Shown here: positions 7,732-21,332 of the stretch, one piece after another
Numbering within the stretch: position 1 is the first letter of the stretch
How the letters are laid out: every line of letters starts with the position of its first letter
Assembly (NCBI RefSeq): GCF_900100655.1
Contig: NZ_FNCE01000016.1
Coordinates: 1-36,441 of the forward strand
Direction of reading: 5' to 3'
Origin: Limimonas halophila
GTDB lineage: Bacteria; Pseudomonadota; Alphaproteobacteria; Kiloniellales; Rhodovibrionaceae
Length of the DNA: 36,441 nt
The notes under the pieces: generated by a model
Databases searched by the model: none
The model's input: the letters and a program-made list of their open reading frames with translations, nothing else
What the model was told of the DNA's origin: nothing
Made by a program: the position numbers and the translations under genes

Positions 7732-8799
7732 TCAGCCGCTGCGGCTTGGGTGTTCGCCCAGCACGCGGATGGATTCCCCGAGCGTGTCCTGGATGTAGAG
7801 CGTCTGCACCAGGACCATCGCGGCGACGGCCAGCGGCGTGGCCAGGAACACGCCCATCAGCCCGAACAGCAGTCCGAAGGCGATCTGGGCGGTCAGCAGC
7901 ACCACCGGCGGCATGGCGACGGCCCGCTTTTGCACCAGCGGCGTGATGAAGTTGCCCTCCAAAAACTGGACGCCGCTGTAGATCACCACCACCCAGAGCG
8001 GCTGCCAGGGCCAGCCCGGGATGGTCGCCAACAGGGCAGGGACCACGGACGCGATGGGCCCGATGTAGGGCACGAACGACAGCATTCCCGCCAGCACCCC
8101 CAGCGCCAGGGCCGCGGGAATCCCGGCGATCGCCAGCGCCATCGCGGTGAGCACGCCCACCGCCAGCATGGAAACCACGCGCCCGACGAGCCACCACCGC
8201 AGCGCGTGCGCGACCGCCCGCATCACCTCGCGCCCGCGCGCCCGCCGGCGCGGCGGCACCATCCGCGCCAGGCCCTCGATGTACAGCTCCGGTTCGATCG
8301 CCAGGTAGACGGCGATGATCACGACCAGCGCCGGCGTTACCACGATGCCGATGGTGACGGAAAAGATGCCCGTGATCTGGTCGAGCAGCTGGCCCGGCGT
8401 GGGCAGCAGGTCGCGCAGCCAGCCGTCGCCGACGAACTGGGCCAGCGGCGGCGAGCTCAGGCGCTCGCGCAGCATGTCCGCGGCTTTCGGCAGGGTGTCG
8501 GCGAGCTGCGCGGTCTGCGTGACGAGCTGGGAACCCACGGCCTGGCCGAATCCGGCCAGCAGCAGGACCACGACGAGGAAGGCGAGCGGCAGCGCCAACA
8601 AGCGCGGCAGGCGCGCGTAGCGCTGGCCCAGGCGGGCGAGGCCGTCGAAGAAGATCCCGGCCAGGATGGCGGCGAAGAGCAGCAGCAGCACCTGCAGGAT
8701 GCGCCACAGCAACGCCAGCACCACCAGCGCCAGCGCCACCGTGCCGATCGCCAGCAGCAGGCGGCGGGTGAACCGCCGGTCGCCGTCCCTCGTGCTCAC
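7732..8799 (-). CDS. AI-2E family transporter (YdiK/PerM/TqsA-like permease)
   Basis: 355-residue polytopic inner-membrane protein of the AI-2E transporter family, with about eight hydrophobic segments: an N-terminal pair (residues about 13-50), a third at about 70-85, a long periplasmic/amphipathic middle (about 90-150), then a C-terminal cluster. The family-typical segment GIPAALALGVLAGMLSFVPYIGPIASVVPALL and the terminal GLLFGLMGVFLATPLAVAAMVLVQTLYI are clear. Family members export autoinducer-2, act as Na+/H+ antiporters, or are unassigned; the substrate cannot be told here. GTG start with GGGGG 6 bases upstream. It lies downstream of purD on the same strand, 152 bp away with a hairpin between. 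Confidence 0.88.
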   Translation of the reverse strand: MSTRDGDRRFTRRLLLAIGTVALALVVLALLWRILQVLLLLFAAILAGIFFDGLARLGQRYARLPRLLALPLAFLVVVLLLAGFGQAVGSQLVTQTAQLADTLPKAADMLRERLSSPPLAQFVGDGWLRDLLPTPGQLLDQITGIFSVTIGIVVTPALVVIIAVYLAIEPELYIEGLARMVPPRRRARGREVMRAVAHALRWWLVGRVVSMLAVGVLTAMALAIAGIPAALALGVLAGMLSFVPYIGPIASVVPALLATIPGWPWQPLWVVVIYSGVQFLEGNFITPLVQKRAVAMPPVVLLTAQIAFGLLFGLMGVFLATPLAVAAMVLVQTLYIQDTLGESIRVLGEHPSRSG

Positions 8800-8821
8800 A
8801 CCGAACCCCCAGGCCCGGCGT

Positions 8822-8846
8822 CCCCATCCCGTGGGCAGGGATGGGG
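8822..8846 (-). terminator. Hairpin between purD and the AI-2E permease
   Basis: A perfect 9-bp stem (CCCCATCCC / GGGATGGGG) with a 7-base loop, lying in the 152-bp gap between purD and the next gene on the minus strand. There is no T tract. It may attenuate read-through from purD or be an extragenic palindrome. Confidence 0.4.
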
Positions 8847-8951
8847 TCGGCCGATGGTTTCCGCGTTACGGCTGAAAGGTTGCCACGGGGCGGCCGGGCC
8901 CGGCCATTGCGCTGCCGGTCGACCCCGGCGGGCAAACGGCGCTTGCGGGGA

Positions 8952-10247
8952 TCAGTCCGCGGAGCGCATCGGCTGGGGCGCCACGGCCTCGCTGCCGATG
9001 TCGCGGCGGTAGAAGCCGCCCGGCCAGTCGATCTGCTCGATGGCGCTGTAGACGCGTGAGCGCGCCTCGCTGACGGAGTTGCCGAGCGCCGTGACGGAGA
9101 GCACGCGCCCGCCGGCGCTGACCGTGTGGCCGTCCTCGCCAACGGCGGTGCCCGAGTGGAAGACCATGACGTCCTGATCGCCGGAAAGGCTTTGCAGGCC
9201 CGCGATCGCCTCCCCCTTCTTGTAGCGCCAGGGATAGCCCTGGGCCGCCATGACGACGGTGATCGCGGTTTCCGTGAACCAGCGCAGGTCGAAGGTGGAG
9301 AGCACGCCGTCGCACGCCGCCACCAGCGCGGGCAGCAGGTCCGACATCAGCCGCATCATCAGCACCTGCGCTTCGGGGTCGCCGAAGCGGACGTTGAACT
9401 CCAGCACCTGCGGGCCGTCGTCGGTGAGCATGACGCCGGCGTAGAGCAGCCCCACGAAGGGCCGGCCCTCGGCCTTCATGGCGTCGACCGTGGGCTGGAT
9501 GATTTCGCGGCGGATGCGCTCCTCGGTCGCCTCGTCCAGCCAGGGGTTGGGCGAGATCGCGCCCATGCCGCCGGTGTTGGGGCCGTCGTCACCGTCGTGC
9601 GCGCGCTTGTAATCCAGCGCGCTCGGCAGCATGAGCGCCGTTTCGCCGTCCACCAGCGCCATGGCGGAAACCTCGTGGCCCGAGAGCGCTTCCTCGATCA
9701 CGATTTCGCTTCCCGCCTCGCCGAGGATGCCCTCGTCCAGCAGGGCGTCGATGGCCTCGTCCGCGTCCGCGTGGTTGTTGCACACCGTCACGCCCTTGCC
9801 CGAGGCGAGGCCATCCGCCTTCACCACCAGCGGCACGCCCAGCTCGCGCACATAGGCGCGCGCCGCCTGGGAATCGGTGAACCGCCGGTAGGCGCCCGTC
9901 GGAATCCCGTGGCGCGCGCACAGATCCTTCATGAAGCCCTTGGAGCCTTCCAGGCGCGCCGCCTCTTGCGTCGGGCCGAAGACCTTCACCCCGAGCTTCT
10001 GGAGAGCGTCCGTCATGCCGGCGACCAGGGGCGCCTCCGGCCCGATCACGGCCAGGTCGATGCGCTGCTGGCGCGCGAAGTGCACGGCAGCGTCGATGTC
10101 GTCGGCCTTGAAGTCGACGCGGACCGCCTCGCGCGCGATCCCGGCGTTGCCGGGGGCGCAGTAGAGTTCCGTGGTCAGCGGGGACGCCGCCAGCGCCCAG
10201 CAGAGCGCGTGTTCGCGCCCGCCGCCGCCGATCACCAGCACGCGCAT
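8952..10247 (-). CDS. purD: Phosphoribosylamine-glycine ligase (GAR synthetase)
   Basis: 431-residue enzyme of step two of purine synthesis: it joins phosphoribosylamine and glycine at the cost of ATP to give glycinamide ribonucleotide. The N-terminal MRVLVIGGGGREHALCW is the PurD signature. The ATP-grasp fold follows, with SKGFMKDLCARHGIPT, PLVVKADGLASGKGV and EFNVRFGDPEAQVLMMRL (metal-binding Glu/Asn). Full length. ATG with GAGG about 6 bases upstream. It diverges from xseA across 71 bp, which must hold both promoters; this pairing recurs in alphaproteobacteria. Confidence 0.96.
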   Translation of the reverse strand: MRVLVIGGGGREHALCWALAASPLTTELYCAPGNAGIAREAVRVDFKADDIDAAVHFARQQRIDLAVIGPEAPLVAGMTDALQKLGVKVFGPTQEAARLEGSKGFMKDLCARHGIPTGAYRRFTDSQAARAYVRELGVPLVVKADGLASGKGVTVCNNHADADEAIDALLDEGILGEAGSEIVIEEALSGHEVSAMALVDGETALMLPSALDYKRAHDGDDGPNTGGMGAISPNPWLDEATEERIRREIIQPTVDAMKAEGRPFVGLLYAGVMLTDDGPQVLEFNVRFGDPEAQVLMMRLMSDLLPALVAACDGVLSTFDLRWFTETAITVVMAAQGYPWRYKKGEAIAGLQSLSGDQDVMVFHSGTAVGEDGHTVSAGGRVLSVTALGNSVSEARSRVYSAIEQIDWPGGFYRRDIGSEAVAPQPMRSAD

Positions 10248-10318
10248 GAAGGACCTCGCCGTGTGCCTGTCGTGGGGACGGATTGTGTGTGGCGGCGGTG
10301 TCTAGCATACCCAAGGCC

Positions 10319-11872
10319 ATGAGCGAAGAACCGCGCGCCCCCCGAAGCCGGGCGGACGACCCCGGCGGAAGCGGCGACAACGTGCCCTTCTACACCGTCA
10401 CCGAGGTGTCCCAGGCCGTGAAGCGCACGGTCGAGGGGGCGTTCGGGCGCGTGCGCATCCGCGGCGAGATCTCGCGGCCGAGCTTCCCGTCCTCCGGCCA
10501 CTGCTACTACCGGCTGAAGGACGAGAACGCCGTGCTGGACGCCGTGACCTTCCGCGGCATGCGGCGCACCCTCTCGATCACGCCCGAGGACGGGTTGGAG
10601 GTGGTCGCCACCGGCCGCCTGACCACCTACGCCGGCAAGTCCACCTACCAGATCATCGTCGAATCGCTGGAGCTGGCGGGCGAGGGCGCGCTGCTCAAGC
10701 TGCTGGAGGAGCGCCGCAAGAAGCTCGCGGCCGAGGGGCTGTTCGCCGCCGAGCGCAAGCGCGAGCTGCCCTACCTGCCGGAGGTCGTGGGCGTCGTCAC
10801 CTCGCCCACGGGGGCGGTCATCCGCGACATCCTGCACCGTTTGGCCGAGCGCTTCCCGCGCCGCGTGCTGGTGTGGCCCGTGGCCGTGCAGGGCGAGCAG
10901 GCCGCCGGCCAGGTCGCCGCCGCCATCGAGGGCTTCAACGCGCTGCCGCGCGACGGCGCCGTGCCCCGGCCCGACGTGCTGGTGGTCGCGCGCGGCGGCG
11001 GCAGCCTGGAGGACCTCTGGCCCTTCAACGAGGAAGCCGTGGTGCGCGCCGCCGCCGCCTCCGAGATCCCGCTGATCTCGGCGGTGGGCCACGAAACCGA
11101 CACCACGCTCATCGACCACGCCGCCGACCGGCGCGCGCCCACGCCCTCCGCCGCCGCCGAGATCGCGGTGCCGGTGAAGAGCGAGCTGACCGCGCTCGTC
11201 GGCGACCTCTCGGGGCGGCTGCGCGCGGCCGCATGGCGCGGGCTGACGGATCGGCGCACGCGCCTGGAGGGGCTGGCGCGCGGGCTGCCCGATCCGCGCC
11301 GGCTGGTGGAGGACAAGGCCCAGCGCGTCGACGACGCGGGCGCGCGGCTGACGCTCGCCGTGGGGCGCTACCTGCGCCAGGAACGGGACCGCGTGGCGGG
11401 CCTGGGCGGGCGCCTGCCGCATCCGCGCCAGCAGGTGCGCCTCGCCCGCGAACGGTTGGACGCAGCGGCCAGCGATCTGTCCCAGGCCGGGGCGCGCGAG
11501 CTGGAGCGCCGCCAGGAACGCCTGCTGCGCCTGGACGCGGGCCGCCGTCTGCCCGCCGGGATCGCGCGCACGCACGAGGACGCGCGCCGCCGGGTCGCCG
11601 AGCTGGGGCGGCTGCTGGAAAGCTATTCGTATCAGCGCGCGCTGAACCGCGGCTTTGCGGTGGTGCGCGGCGAGGGCGACGAGGTGCTTACCCGCGCGGC
11701 GCAGGTCACCGCCGGCCAGCGCCTGGACATCGAATTCGCCGACGGCCGCCGGCCCGCCGTCGCGGACGGCGAAACAGCCGGGAAATCGCAAACGGGCGGG
11801 GCCGCGAAGCCGGCCAAACGCCGCGCCGCCAAGACCACCGCAAACCCCGGCGGGCAGGGATCGCTGTTGTAG
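10319..11872 (+). CDS. xseA: Exodeoxyribonuclease VII large subunit
   Basis: 517-residue large subunit of exonuclease VII, which degrades single-stranded DNA and with XseB acts in repair. The N-terminal OB-fold starts with PFYTVTEVSQAVKRTVEGAF and includes GHCYYRLKD and DAVTFRG. The catalytic region carries VVTSPTGAVIRDI, VARGGGSLEDLWPFNEE, GHETDTTLIDHAADRRAPTPSAA. A long coiled-coil region and a Lys/Ala-rich tail follow. I use the ATG at 10319; the frame stays open upstream to a TTG, but those residues would lie in the purD promoter gap. AAGG is only two bases from the ATG, so the ribosome site is weak. xseB is not in the window. Confidence 0.94.
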   Translation: MSEEPRAPRSRADDPGGSGDNVPFYTVTEVSQAVKRTVEGAFGRVRIRGEISRPSFPSSGHCYYRLKDENAVLDAVTFRGMRRTLSITPEDGLEVVATGRLTTYAGKSTYQIIVESLELAGEGALLKLLEERRKKLAAEGLFAAERKRELPYLPEVVGVVTSPTGAVIRDILHRLAERFPRRVLVWPVAVQGEQAAGQVAAAIEGFNALPRDGAVPRPDVLVVARGGGSLEDLWPFNEEAVVRAAAASEIPLISAVGHETDTTLIDHAADRRAPTPSAAAEIAVPVKSELTALVGDLSGRLRAAAWRGLTDRRTRLEGLARGLPDPRRLVEDKAQRVDDAGARLTLAVGRYLRQERDRVAGLGGRLPHPRQQVRLARERLDAAASDLSQAGARELERRQERLLRLDAGRRLPAGIARTHEDARRRVAELGRLLESYSYQRALNRGFAVVRGEGDEVLTRAAQVTAGQRLDIEFADGRRPAVADGETAGKSQTGGAAKPAKRRAAKTTANPGGQGSLL

Positions 11873-11906
11873 CGCGCTTCTGCGTGTTTATGGAGGGCGG
11901 CCCCGA

Positions 11907-11959
11907 ACCCTCTCCCGCCGGGAGAGGGTCGCCGCGCCGCATGGCGCGGCGGGGTGAGG
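11907..11959. repeat. Extragenic palindromic element, two hairpins in tandem
   Basis: Two perfect hairpins lie back to back: a 10-bp stem (ACCCTCTCCC / GGGAGAGGGT, loop GCC, 11907-11929) and a 9-bp stem (CGCCGCGCC / GGCGCGGCG, loop GCAT, 11930-11951), followed by GGGTGAGG. The layout (CT-rich hairpin, G+C hairpin, G-rich tail) matches the dispersed extragenic palindromes of many proteobacteria, and a second diverged example lies at 21333. It is just downstream of xseA and could also end its transcript. Confidence 0.6.
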
Positions 11960-12072
11960 CTGTGCCGGTTTGGGGTGCGATGTCGGCCGGTGAGCTTGGC
12001 GTGTGCGTGACGCCAGCCTTTGCGACAACCGTCTTCACGGCTTGTCATGCTGGCGCCGCCATCGTCTCATCC

Positions 12073-12136
12073 CGATGAAGCCGGCCCTTCATCGACCTGG
12101 CGCGCCTGGGGCGCGCGAGGCGAGCAAAGCTCGCCT
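12073..12136. other. Two further hairpins in the gene-poor stretch
   Basis: Perfect stems CGATGAAG / CTTCATCG (12073-12094, loop CCGGCC) and AGGCGAGC / GCTCGCCT (12118-12136, loop AAA). No convincing open reading frame exists between xseA and the porin (11873-12588). Apart from these hairpins, the palindromic element at 11907 and the uppP remnant at 12175, I see nothing definite there. Confidence 0.4.
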
Positions 12137-12174
12137 GTCCTCCTGACGGAGAAGGCTGTGACCGCCGTCCGACG

Positions 12175-12282
12175 TCACAGAGATACGCACCCAAGCAGCG
12201 CCAGTCCCAGCGCCGCGCGGTCTGCGGCGAAGGGCGTGCAGGGCCGGCGGTAAAGCCAGCGCATCAACAGCGCGATGGTCAG
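12175..12282 (-). pseudogene. Degenerate 3' end of a second uppP copy
   Basis: Read on the minus strand, this stretch encodes 35 codons and a stop that align without gaps to the last 35 codons and stop of the intact uppP at 13774-14598. About 25 of 35 residues match by hand count, including LTIALLMRWL at the start and ALGLALLG near the end. Changed residues include Tyr to Asp and Tyr to Cys in the last membrane helix. Homology fades above about 12300, and no start codon or upstream uppP domain is recognisable, so this is a truncated remnant. It sits on the far side of the porin gene from intact uppP, in the same orientation. Confidence 0.8.
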
Positions 12283-12588
12283 CCGCGACCACCGCGACCC
12301 CCGGTGGACAGGGCACACTGTGATCGGCCTCGACATCCAGGGTGTCCGGCGTCATCGCGTCCTGCACACCGCCATGGCCGATCAAGTTTCCATCGACCAG
12401 CGACAGTCTGTTGGACCTCGCAAAGGTCGGCGGGCGCCGTCTCAGCTTTGGACGGATTGCCACCGCCGCGTCGCGTGCGTGTAAAACCGCACCCCGGAAA
12501 CGGTTGATTTGCGCGCCCGGATTGGGTGTAACGCCCGGCCGCGACAGACCATCCCGGACTCGATTTCCCGGATATTGCGTGGGGACAC

Positions 12589-13752
12589 ATGCAGGTGGGT
12601 CGAACGCGCCTCGCCGCGTGCCTGGTAGTGGCGGGCCTCGCGGGCGTCAGCGGTGCGTCCGCGCAGCAGACCGATGATGGCGGCGATAGGGCGGGCTGGC
12701 CGTCGGTGGCGCCCTACGGCCTCGTCGCGCTCGACGCGGGCGCGTTCACGGGCGCGGGGACGCCGGATCGCGACGACGGCGAGGTGCGTCGCGCGCTGAT
12801 CGGCGTGCGCGCGTCCCACGGCCCGCATCTGGGCCTGGAAGCGGCCTATGACCCGGCCGCCGAGGACACGCCCTGGAAGAATGTGTTCGCCACGTTGGAT
12901 GTGGGCGGCGTGCTGCTGGCGGCGGGCAACCAGAAGCCGCCCTTCAGCATGCAGTTCCAGCAGGAGTTGCCGCACCTGATGTTCCCCGAACGCGGCCTGC
13001 CGTTCGGGCTGAGCCCCCGGCGCCGCGTCGGCGTCAGCGCCAATGTCGCGGGGGAGCTGTGGCAGGCCCAGGCCGGCGTCTTCGGCAGCAACCTGAACGA
13101 CGGCGTGGAGTTCGACACCCCGCTCGTGGGCGCGCGCGCCACCTACACGCCCATCCGCCGGGCCCGCACCACGCTCCACCTGGGCGGCGCGGTGAACCAC
13201 ACCGATGCCGACGGACGCGCGGCGTTCGGTTTTCCGCCGGAGACCCTGCTGGCGCGCGAGCCGCTGGTGGCGAGCGGGCCGATGCCGGGAACCACGGGGT
13301 TCACGCGCGGCAACCTGGAACTCGCGGGCACGCGCGGACCGGTCTCGGTGCAGGGCGAATACCACCTCGTCGCCGTGGACCGGGCGGGCGCCGACGCGGT
13401 CTTTCGCGGCGGGTACGTGCAGGCGGCGTGGCTGCTCACGGGCGAGACGCGGCCCTACGTGCATGCCAAGGGGCAGATGCGCCGGGGCATGCTGGGCCGG
13501 CCCAGGGCGGCGGCGCCCGTCGGCCCGACGGCGGGCGGCACGGGGGCGTGGGAAGTGGCCGCGCGCGTGAGCACCCTGGACCTGCGCGACGACGGCGTGG
13601 GCCGCGGCGACGGGCGGACGTTCAGCCTCGCCTTGACCTGGTTCGCCAACCCGCATGCACGTGTGACGGCGAGCTACGTCAACGCGCATGCCGACGGGGC
13701 GGGCGGCGGCACCATTCACGCCGGGCTGCTGCGCCTGCAAGGCAAATTCTGA
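12589..13752 (+). CDS. Porin of the OprP/OprO (phosphate-selective porin O and P) type
   Basis: 387-residue outer-membrane beta-barrel candidate. An N-terminal signal peptide is clear (MQVGRTRLAACLVVAGLAGVSGASAQ, cleavage after ASA or AQ). Alternating strands follow, with family-like landmarks: AAGNQKPPFSMQFQQELPHLMFPERGLPFGLSPRRRVGV resembles the OprP stretch in which a strand leads into the F-x-E-R and P-x-R-x-G segments. The chain ends in Phe (LLRLQGKF), the usual outer-membrane assembly signal. It is somewhat shorter than OprP. GGGGA lies 5 bases before the ATG. It stands alone and converges on uppP (21 bases apart). Anion or phosphate preference is only a family property here. Confidence 0.75.
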   Translation: MQVGRTRLAACLVVAGLAGVSGASAQQTDDGGDRAGWPSVAPYGLVALDAGAFTGAGTPDRDDGEVRRALIGVRASHGPHLGLEAAYDPAAEDTPWKNVFATLDVGGVLLAAGNQKPPFSMQFQQELPHLMFPERGLPFGLSPRRRVGVSANVAGELWQAQAGVFGSNLNDGVEFDTPLVGARATYTPIRRARTTLHLGGAVNHTDADGRAAFGFPPETLLAREPLVASGPMPGTTGFTRGNLELAGTRGPVSVQGEYHLVAVDRAGADAVFRGGYVQAAWLLTGETRPYVHAKGQMRRGMLGRPRAAAPVGPTAGGTGAWEVAARVSTLDLRDDGVGRGDGRTFSLALTWFANPHARVTASYVNAHADGAGGGTIHAGLLRLQGKF

Positions 13753-13773
13753 TGCGCCGCGCCGCCGGGCTTT

Positions 13774-14598
13774 CTACAGATACACGTAGCCGAGCAGTGC
13801 CAGCCCCAGCGCGAGGCGGTAGACGACGAAGGGTGTGAAGGTCTGGCGCTGCAGCCAGCGCATCAACAGCGCGATGGTCAGCCACGCCGCGCCGCAGGCC
13901 AGCACCGCGGCCACCAGGGCGTCCACGCGCAGCGCGGCGGCGTCGCTGCCCGCCAGATCCAGGCCCGCCATGACGCCGGCGCCCGCGATCGTGGGAATCC
14001 CCAGCAGCAGGGCGAAGCGCGCGGCCTCCTGCCGGCTGTAGCCAAGCATGCGCCCGGCGGTCGCCGTGATGCCGGCGCGGCTGGTGCCCGGCATGATCGC
14101 CAGGATCTGCAGCATCCCGACGATCAGGGCGTCGGGCACGTCCATCTCGTCCAGCTTGCGGCGCAGGCCGCCCGCCTTGTCGGCGGCGTAGAGCGCGATC
14201 CCGAACAACAGCGTCGTCCAGGCCACAAGCTCCACGCTGCGCAGGTGGTCCGCCACCATCTCGCGCGCGCTCATGCCCACGGCCACGACGGGCAGCGTGG
14301 CGATCACGACGTTGATCGCCAGCCGCGCGCCGGCGTCGCGCTCGCCGCCCAGCCAGCGCACCGCCCCCCGGATCATGCCGGCGATATCGCGCCGGAAGTA
14401 GCCGCACACCGCCACCAGCGTGCCCACGTGCACCGCCACGTCGAGCACGAGGCGGTTCTGGCCGCCCTCCGCGGGCACGGGCAGGCCGGCCGTGTCCAGC
14501 CCCTGCCACACCAGGATCAAGTGGCCGGAAGAGGAGATGGGCAGAAACTCGGTAATGCCCTGGACCAGGGCGAGGATGGCGAGGGGAAGCAGCGGCAC
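13774..14598 (-). CDS. uppP: Undecaprenyl-diphosphatase
   Basis: 274-residue inner-membrane enzyme (BacA family) that dephosphorylates undecaprenyl diphosphate, recycling the lipid carrier for peptidoglycan and polysaccharide export. Both signature segments are present: the Glu-rich VQGITEFLPISSSGHLIL near the N-terminus and PGTSRAGITATAGRMLGYSR, whose SerArg pair is catalytic in the family. About eight hydrophobic segments. The start is GTG at 14598 with AGAGG 6 bases upstream; the minus strand has ATGACC and TATATC (14642-14637) at 17-base spacing as a possible promoter. A decayed copy of its 3' end lies at 12175-12282. Confidence 0.95.
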   Translation of the reverse strand: MPLLPLAILALVQGITEFLPISSSGHLILVWQGLDTAGLPVPAEGGQNRLVLDVAVHVGTLVAVCGYFRRDIAGMIRGAVRWLGGERDAGARLAINVVIATLPVVAVGMSAREMVADHLRSVELVAWTTLLFGIALYAADKAGGLRRKLDEMDVPDALIVGMLQILAIMPGTSRAGITATAGRMLGYSRQEAARFALLLGIPTIAGAGVMAGLDLAGSDAAALRVDALVAAVLACGAAWLTIALLMRWLQRQTFTPFVVYRLALGLALLGYVYL

Positions 14599-15107
14599 GG
14601 TAAACCTCTGTTGCGGCGAACGAACAACGCCGATCCGATATAGCGCGTTGCCCGCCCGTCGGTCATGGGCTGCGACGGCATGCCCCGGCGGCGGAGTTTG
14701 TCAGCAATGTTGACGTAATAGCACGGCGGCGCCGCGCAACCGGCATGTCGAAAACACCTGTCGCCGCCAAGGGCGCGCAGAGACAGGACAAGATGGTTGA
14801 CGTATCTGTCGGTTTCCGGGTGGTTCGCTGCGCGAACCCACGTTATATCACGACCTCGGCAGGCGTGCAGCGCGCGCGAACGGGGAGGTGCGCGCGCATC
14901 GGGCGACGGCGGTCGCGGCCCGATTGGGGCCGCGCCGGCAGCGGCCCGGACGCGTCCGCGGTTCTCGGACCCGTGCTGAACGGATCCAACGCGGCTCGAC
15001 GAGCGGGTCGTGCGCGGGCGCGCCACCGACGGTCGGGCCGGACCACGCGGCCGGCCGCTGTGCGCCCACGCCGAACCAGGCCGGAACCACGAGCAGCGGG
15101 ACCCACG
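14599..15107. other. Divergent uppP/gltD intergenic region (509 bp)
   Basis: No convincing gene. It should contain the uppP promoter (minus) and the gltD promoter and leader (plus). TTGACG occurs twice on the plus strand (14710-14715 and 14797-14802), without a good -10 at standard spacing. Two hairpins follow: GGTTCGC / GCGAACC (14822-14838) and GCGGCCC / GGGCCGC (14915-14933). The unusually long gap ahead of gltD suggests a leader transcript, but no known riboswitch or T-box was recognised. Confidence 0.4.
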
Positions 15108-16562
15108 ATGGCGCGGCAGACGCTCAAGTTCGTCGACATTCCCAAGCAGATGCCGGAAAAGCGCCCGGCCGAGCAGCGGCGCGAGGATTTCAACGAGATC
15201 TACGGCGTCTTCGACCCGGATCACGGGCGCGAACAGGCGGGCCGCTGCTCGCAATGCGGCGTGCCCTTCTGTCAGGTGCACTGCCCGCTGCACAACAACA
15301 TCCCGGACTGGCTGATGCTCACCGCCGAGGGGCGGATGGAGGAGGCCTACGAGATGGCCGCCTCCACCAACAACATGCCCGAGGTGTGCGGCCGCATCTG
15401 CCCGCAGGACCGGCTGTGCGAGGGCAACTGCGTCATCGAGCAGTCGGGCCACGGCACGGTCACGATCGGCGCGGTGGAGACCTACATTACCGAGACCGCG
15501 TGGGATAACGACTGGGTCAAGCCGGCGAAGCCGCCGCGCGAGCGCGACGAGAGCGTGGGCATCATCGGCGCGGGTCCGGCGGGCATGGCCGCGGCCGAGC
15601 AGCTGCGCCGCAAGGGCTATCAGGTCCACGTCTACGACCGCTACGACCGCGTCGGCGGCCTGATGATCTACGGCATCCCCAACTTCAAGCTGGAGAAGTA
15701 CGTCGTCGAGCGCCGGGCGCGGCTGCTCTACGACTCCGGCGTGCACTTCCACCTCAACTTCGAGGTGGGCGAGGACGCGACGCTGGCGCAGCTGCGGTCC
15801 TGGCACGACGCCGTGCTCATCGCCACGGGCGTCTACAAGGCGCGCGACGTGAAGGTGCCGGGCGTCGGGCTGGGCGGCGTGCAGAAGGCGCTGGACTTCC
15901 TCACGACCGAGAACCGGCGCGATCTGGGCGATCCCGTGCCGCGGTTCGAGGACGGCTCGCTCAACGCGCAGGGCAAGAACGTCGTCGTCATCGGCGGCGG
16001 CGACACCGCCATGGACTGCGTGCGCACCTCGGTGCGCCAGGGCGCCAAGTCGGTGCGCTGCCTCTACCGCCGCGATCGCCGGAACATGCCCGGCTCGCAG
16101 CGCGAGGTCGCCAACGCCGAGGAAGAGGGCGTGGAATTCGTCTGGCAGGCCGCGCCCTACGCCTTCCTGGGCGACGACAGCGTCAACAGCGTGCGCGCGC
16201 AGCGCGTGCACCTGGGCGTGCCGGACGCCAGCGGCCGGCAGACGCCGCAGGTGGTTTCGGGCTCGGAGTACGACGTGCCCGCCGACCTCGTCATCAAGGC
16301 GCTCGGCTTCGATCCCGAAGACCTGCCGACGCTCTTCAACGCGCCCGAGTTGAAGACCACGCGCCGCGGCACGGTGCACGTGGACTTCCGCTCGATGATG
16401 ACCAACCTCGACGGGGTGTTCGCGGCCGGCGACATCGCGCGCGGGGCCTCGCTGGTGGTCTGGGCGATCCGGGACGGCCGCGACGTGGCCGAGGAGATCC
16501 ACGGCTACATCCAGACCCGCGCCCGCGAGACCACGGGCGCGGAGGCCATGGCCGCGGAGTGA
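15108..16562 (+). CDS. gltD: Glutamate synthase (NADPH) small subunit
   Basis: 484-residue beta subunit of GOGAT. It takes electrons from NADPH through FAD and passes them to the alpha subunit. Cysteine motifs for the two low-potential [4Fe-4S] clusters lie near the N-terminus (C47, C50, C55, C59 in CSQCGVPFCQVHC; then CGRICPQDRLCEGNC). The FAD site is GIIGAGPAGMAAAEQLR, the NADPH site VVVIGGGDTAMDCVR, and the C-terminal FAD contact FAAGDIARGASLVVWAIRDG. I start at the ATG at 15108; the frame is open further upstream, but those residues are unlike GltD. gltB follows after 83 bp with its own AAGGGA site, so this is a gltD-gltB operon, the reverse of E. coli gltBD. Confidence 0.95.
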   Translation: MARQTLKFVDIPKQMPEKRPAEQRREDFNEIYGVFDPDHGREQAGRCSQCGVPFCQVHCPLHNNIPDWLMLTAEGRMEEAYEMAASTNNMPEVCGRICPQDRLCEGNCVIEQSGHGTVTIGAVETYITETAWDNDWVKPAKPPRERDESVGIIGAGPAGMAAAEQLRRKGYQVHVYDRYDRVGGLMIYGIPNFKLEKYVVERRARLLYDSGVHFHLNFEVGEDATLAQLRSWHDAVLIATGVYKARDVKVPGVGLGGVQKALDFLTTENRRDLGDPVPRFEDGSLNAQGKNVVVIGGGDTAMDCVRTSVRQGAKSVRCLYRRDRRNMPGSQREVANAEEEGVEFVWQAAPYAFLGDDSVNSVRAQRVHLGVPDASGRQTPQVVSGSEYDVPADLVIKALGFDPEDLPTLFNAPELKTTRRGTVHVDFRSMMTNLDGVFAAGDIARGASLVVWAIRDGRDVAEEIHGYIQTRARETTGAEAMAAE

Positions 16563-16645
16563 GGCGGACGGACGAGCACGACGGCGCACGAGATGAGGGA
16601 CGCACACGGGCGCCCGGCGCGGCGCCCCGGAAGGGAACGACGGCG

Positions 16646-21214
<4,569 letters not shown>

Positions 21215-21332
21215 GCTGATCGCAGCTTAACCCGGTCAGGGGTGGACACCGGCGTTGGGCCCGGATGGGTGGGGCATCGCTTCAATACGCCACGAGCCGG
21301 CCTCGGCTTCGAGCGTCCCCACCCCCACACAA

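Noticed and set aside
9126-10322. A 398-codon plus-strand frame across purD
   Set aside because: Antisense to purD, which has full family motifs; the frame has no ribosome site or domain.
12279-12590. Minus-strand frame of 103 codons upstream of the porin
   Set aside because: No ribosome site, no recognisable domain, and it runs across the presumed porin promoter.
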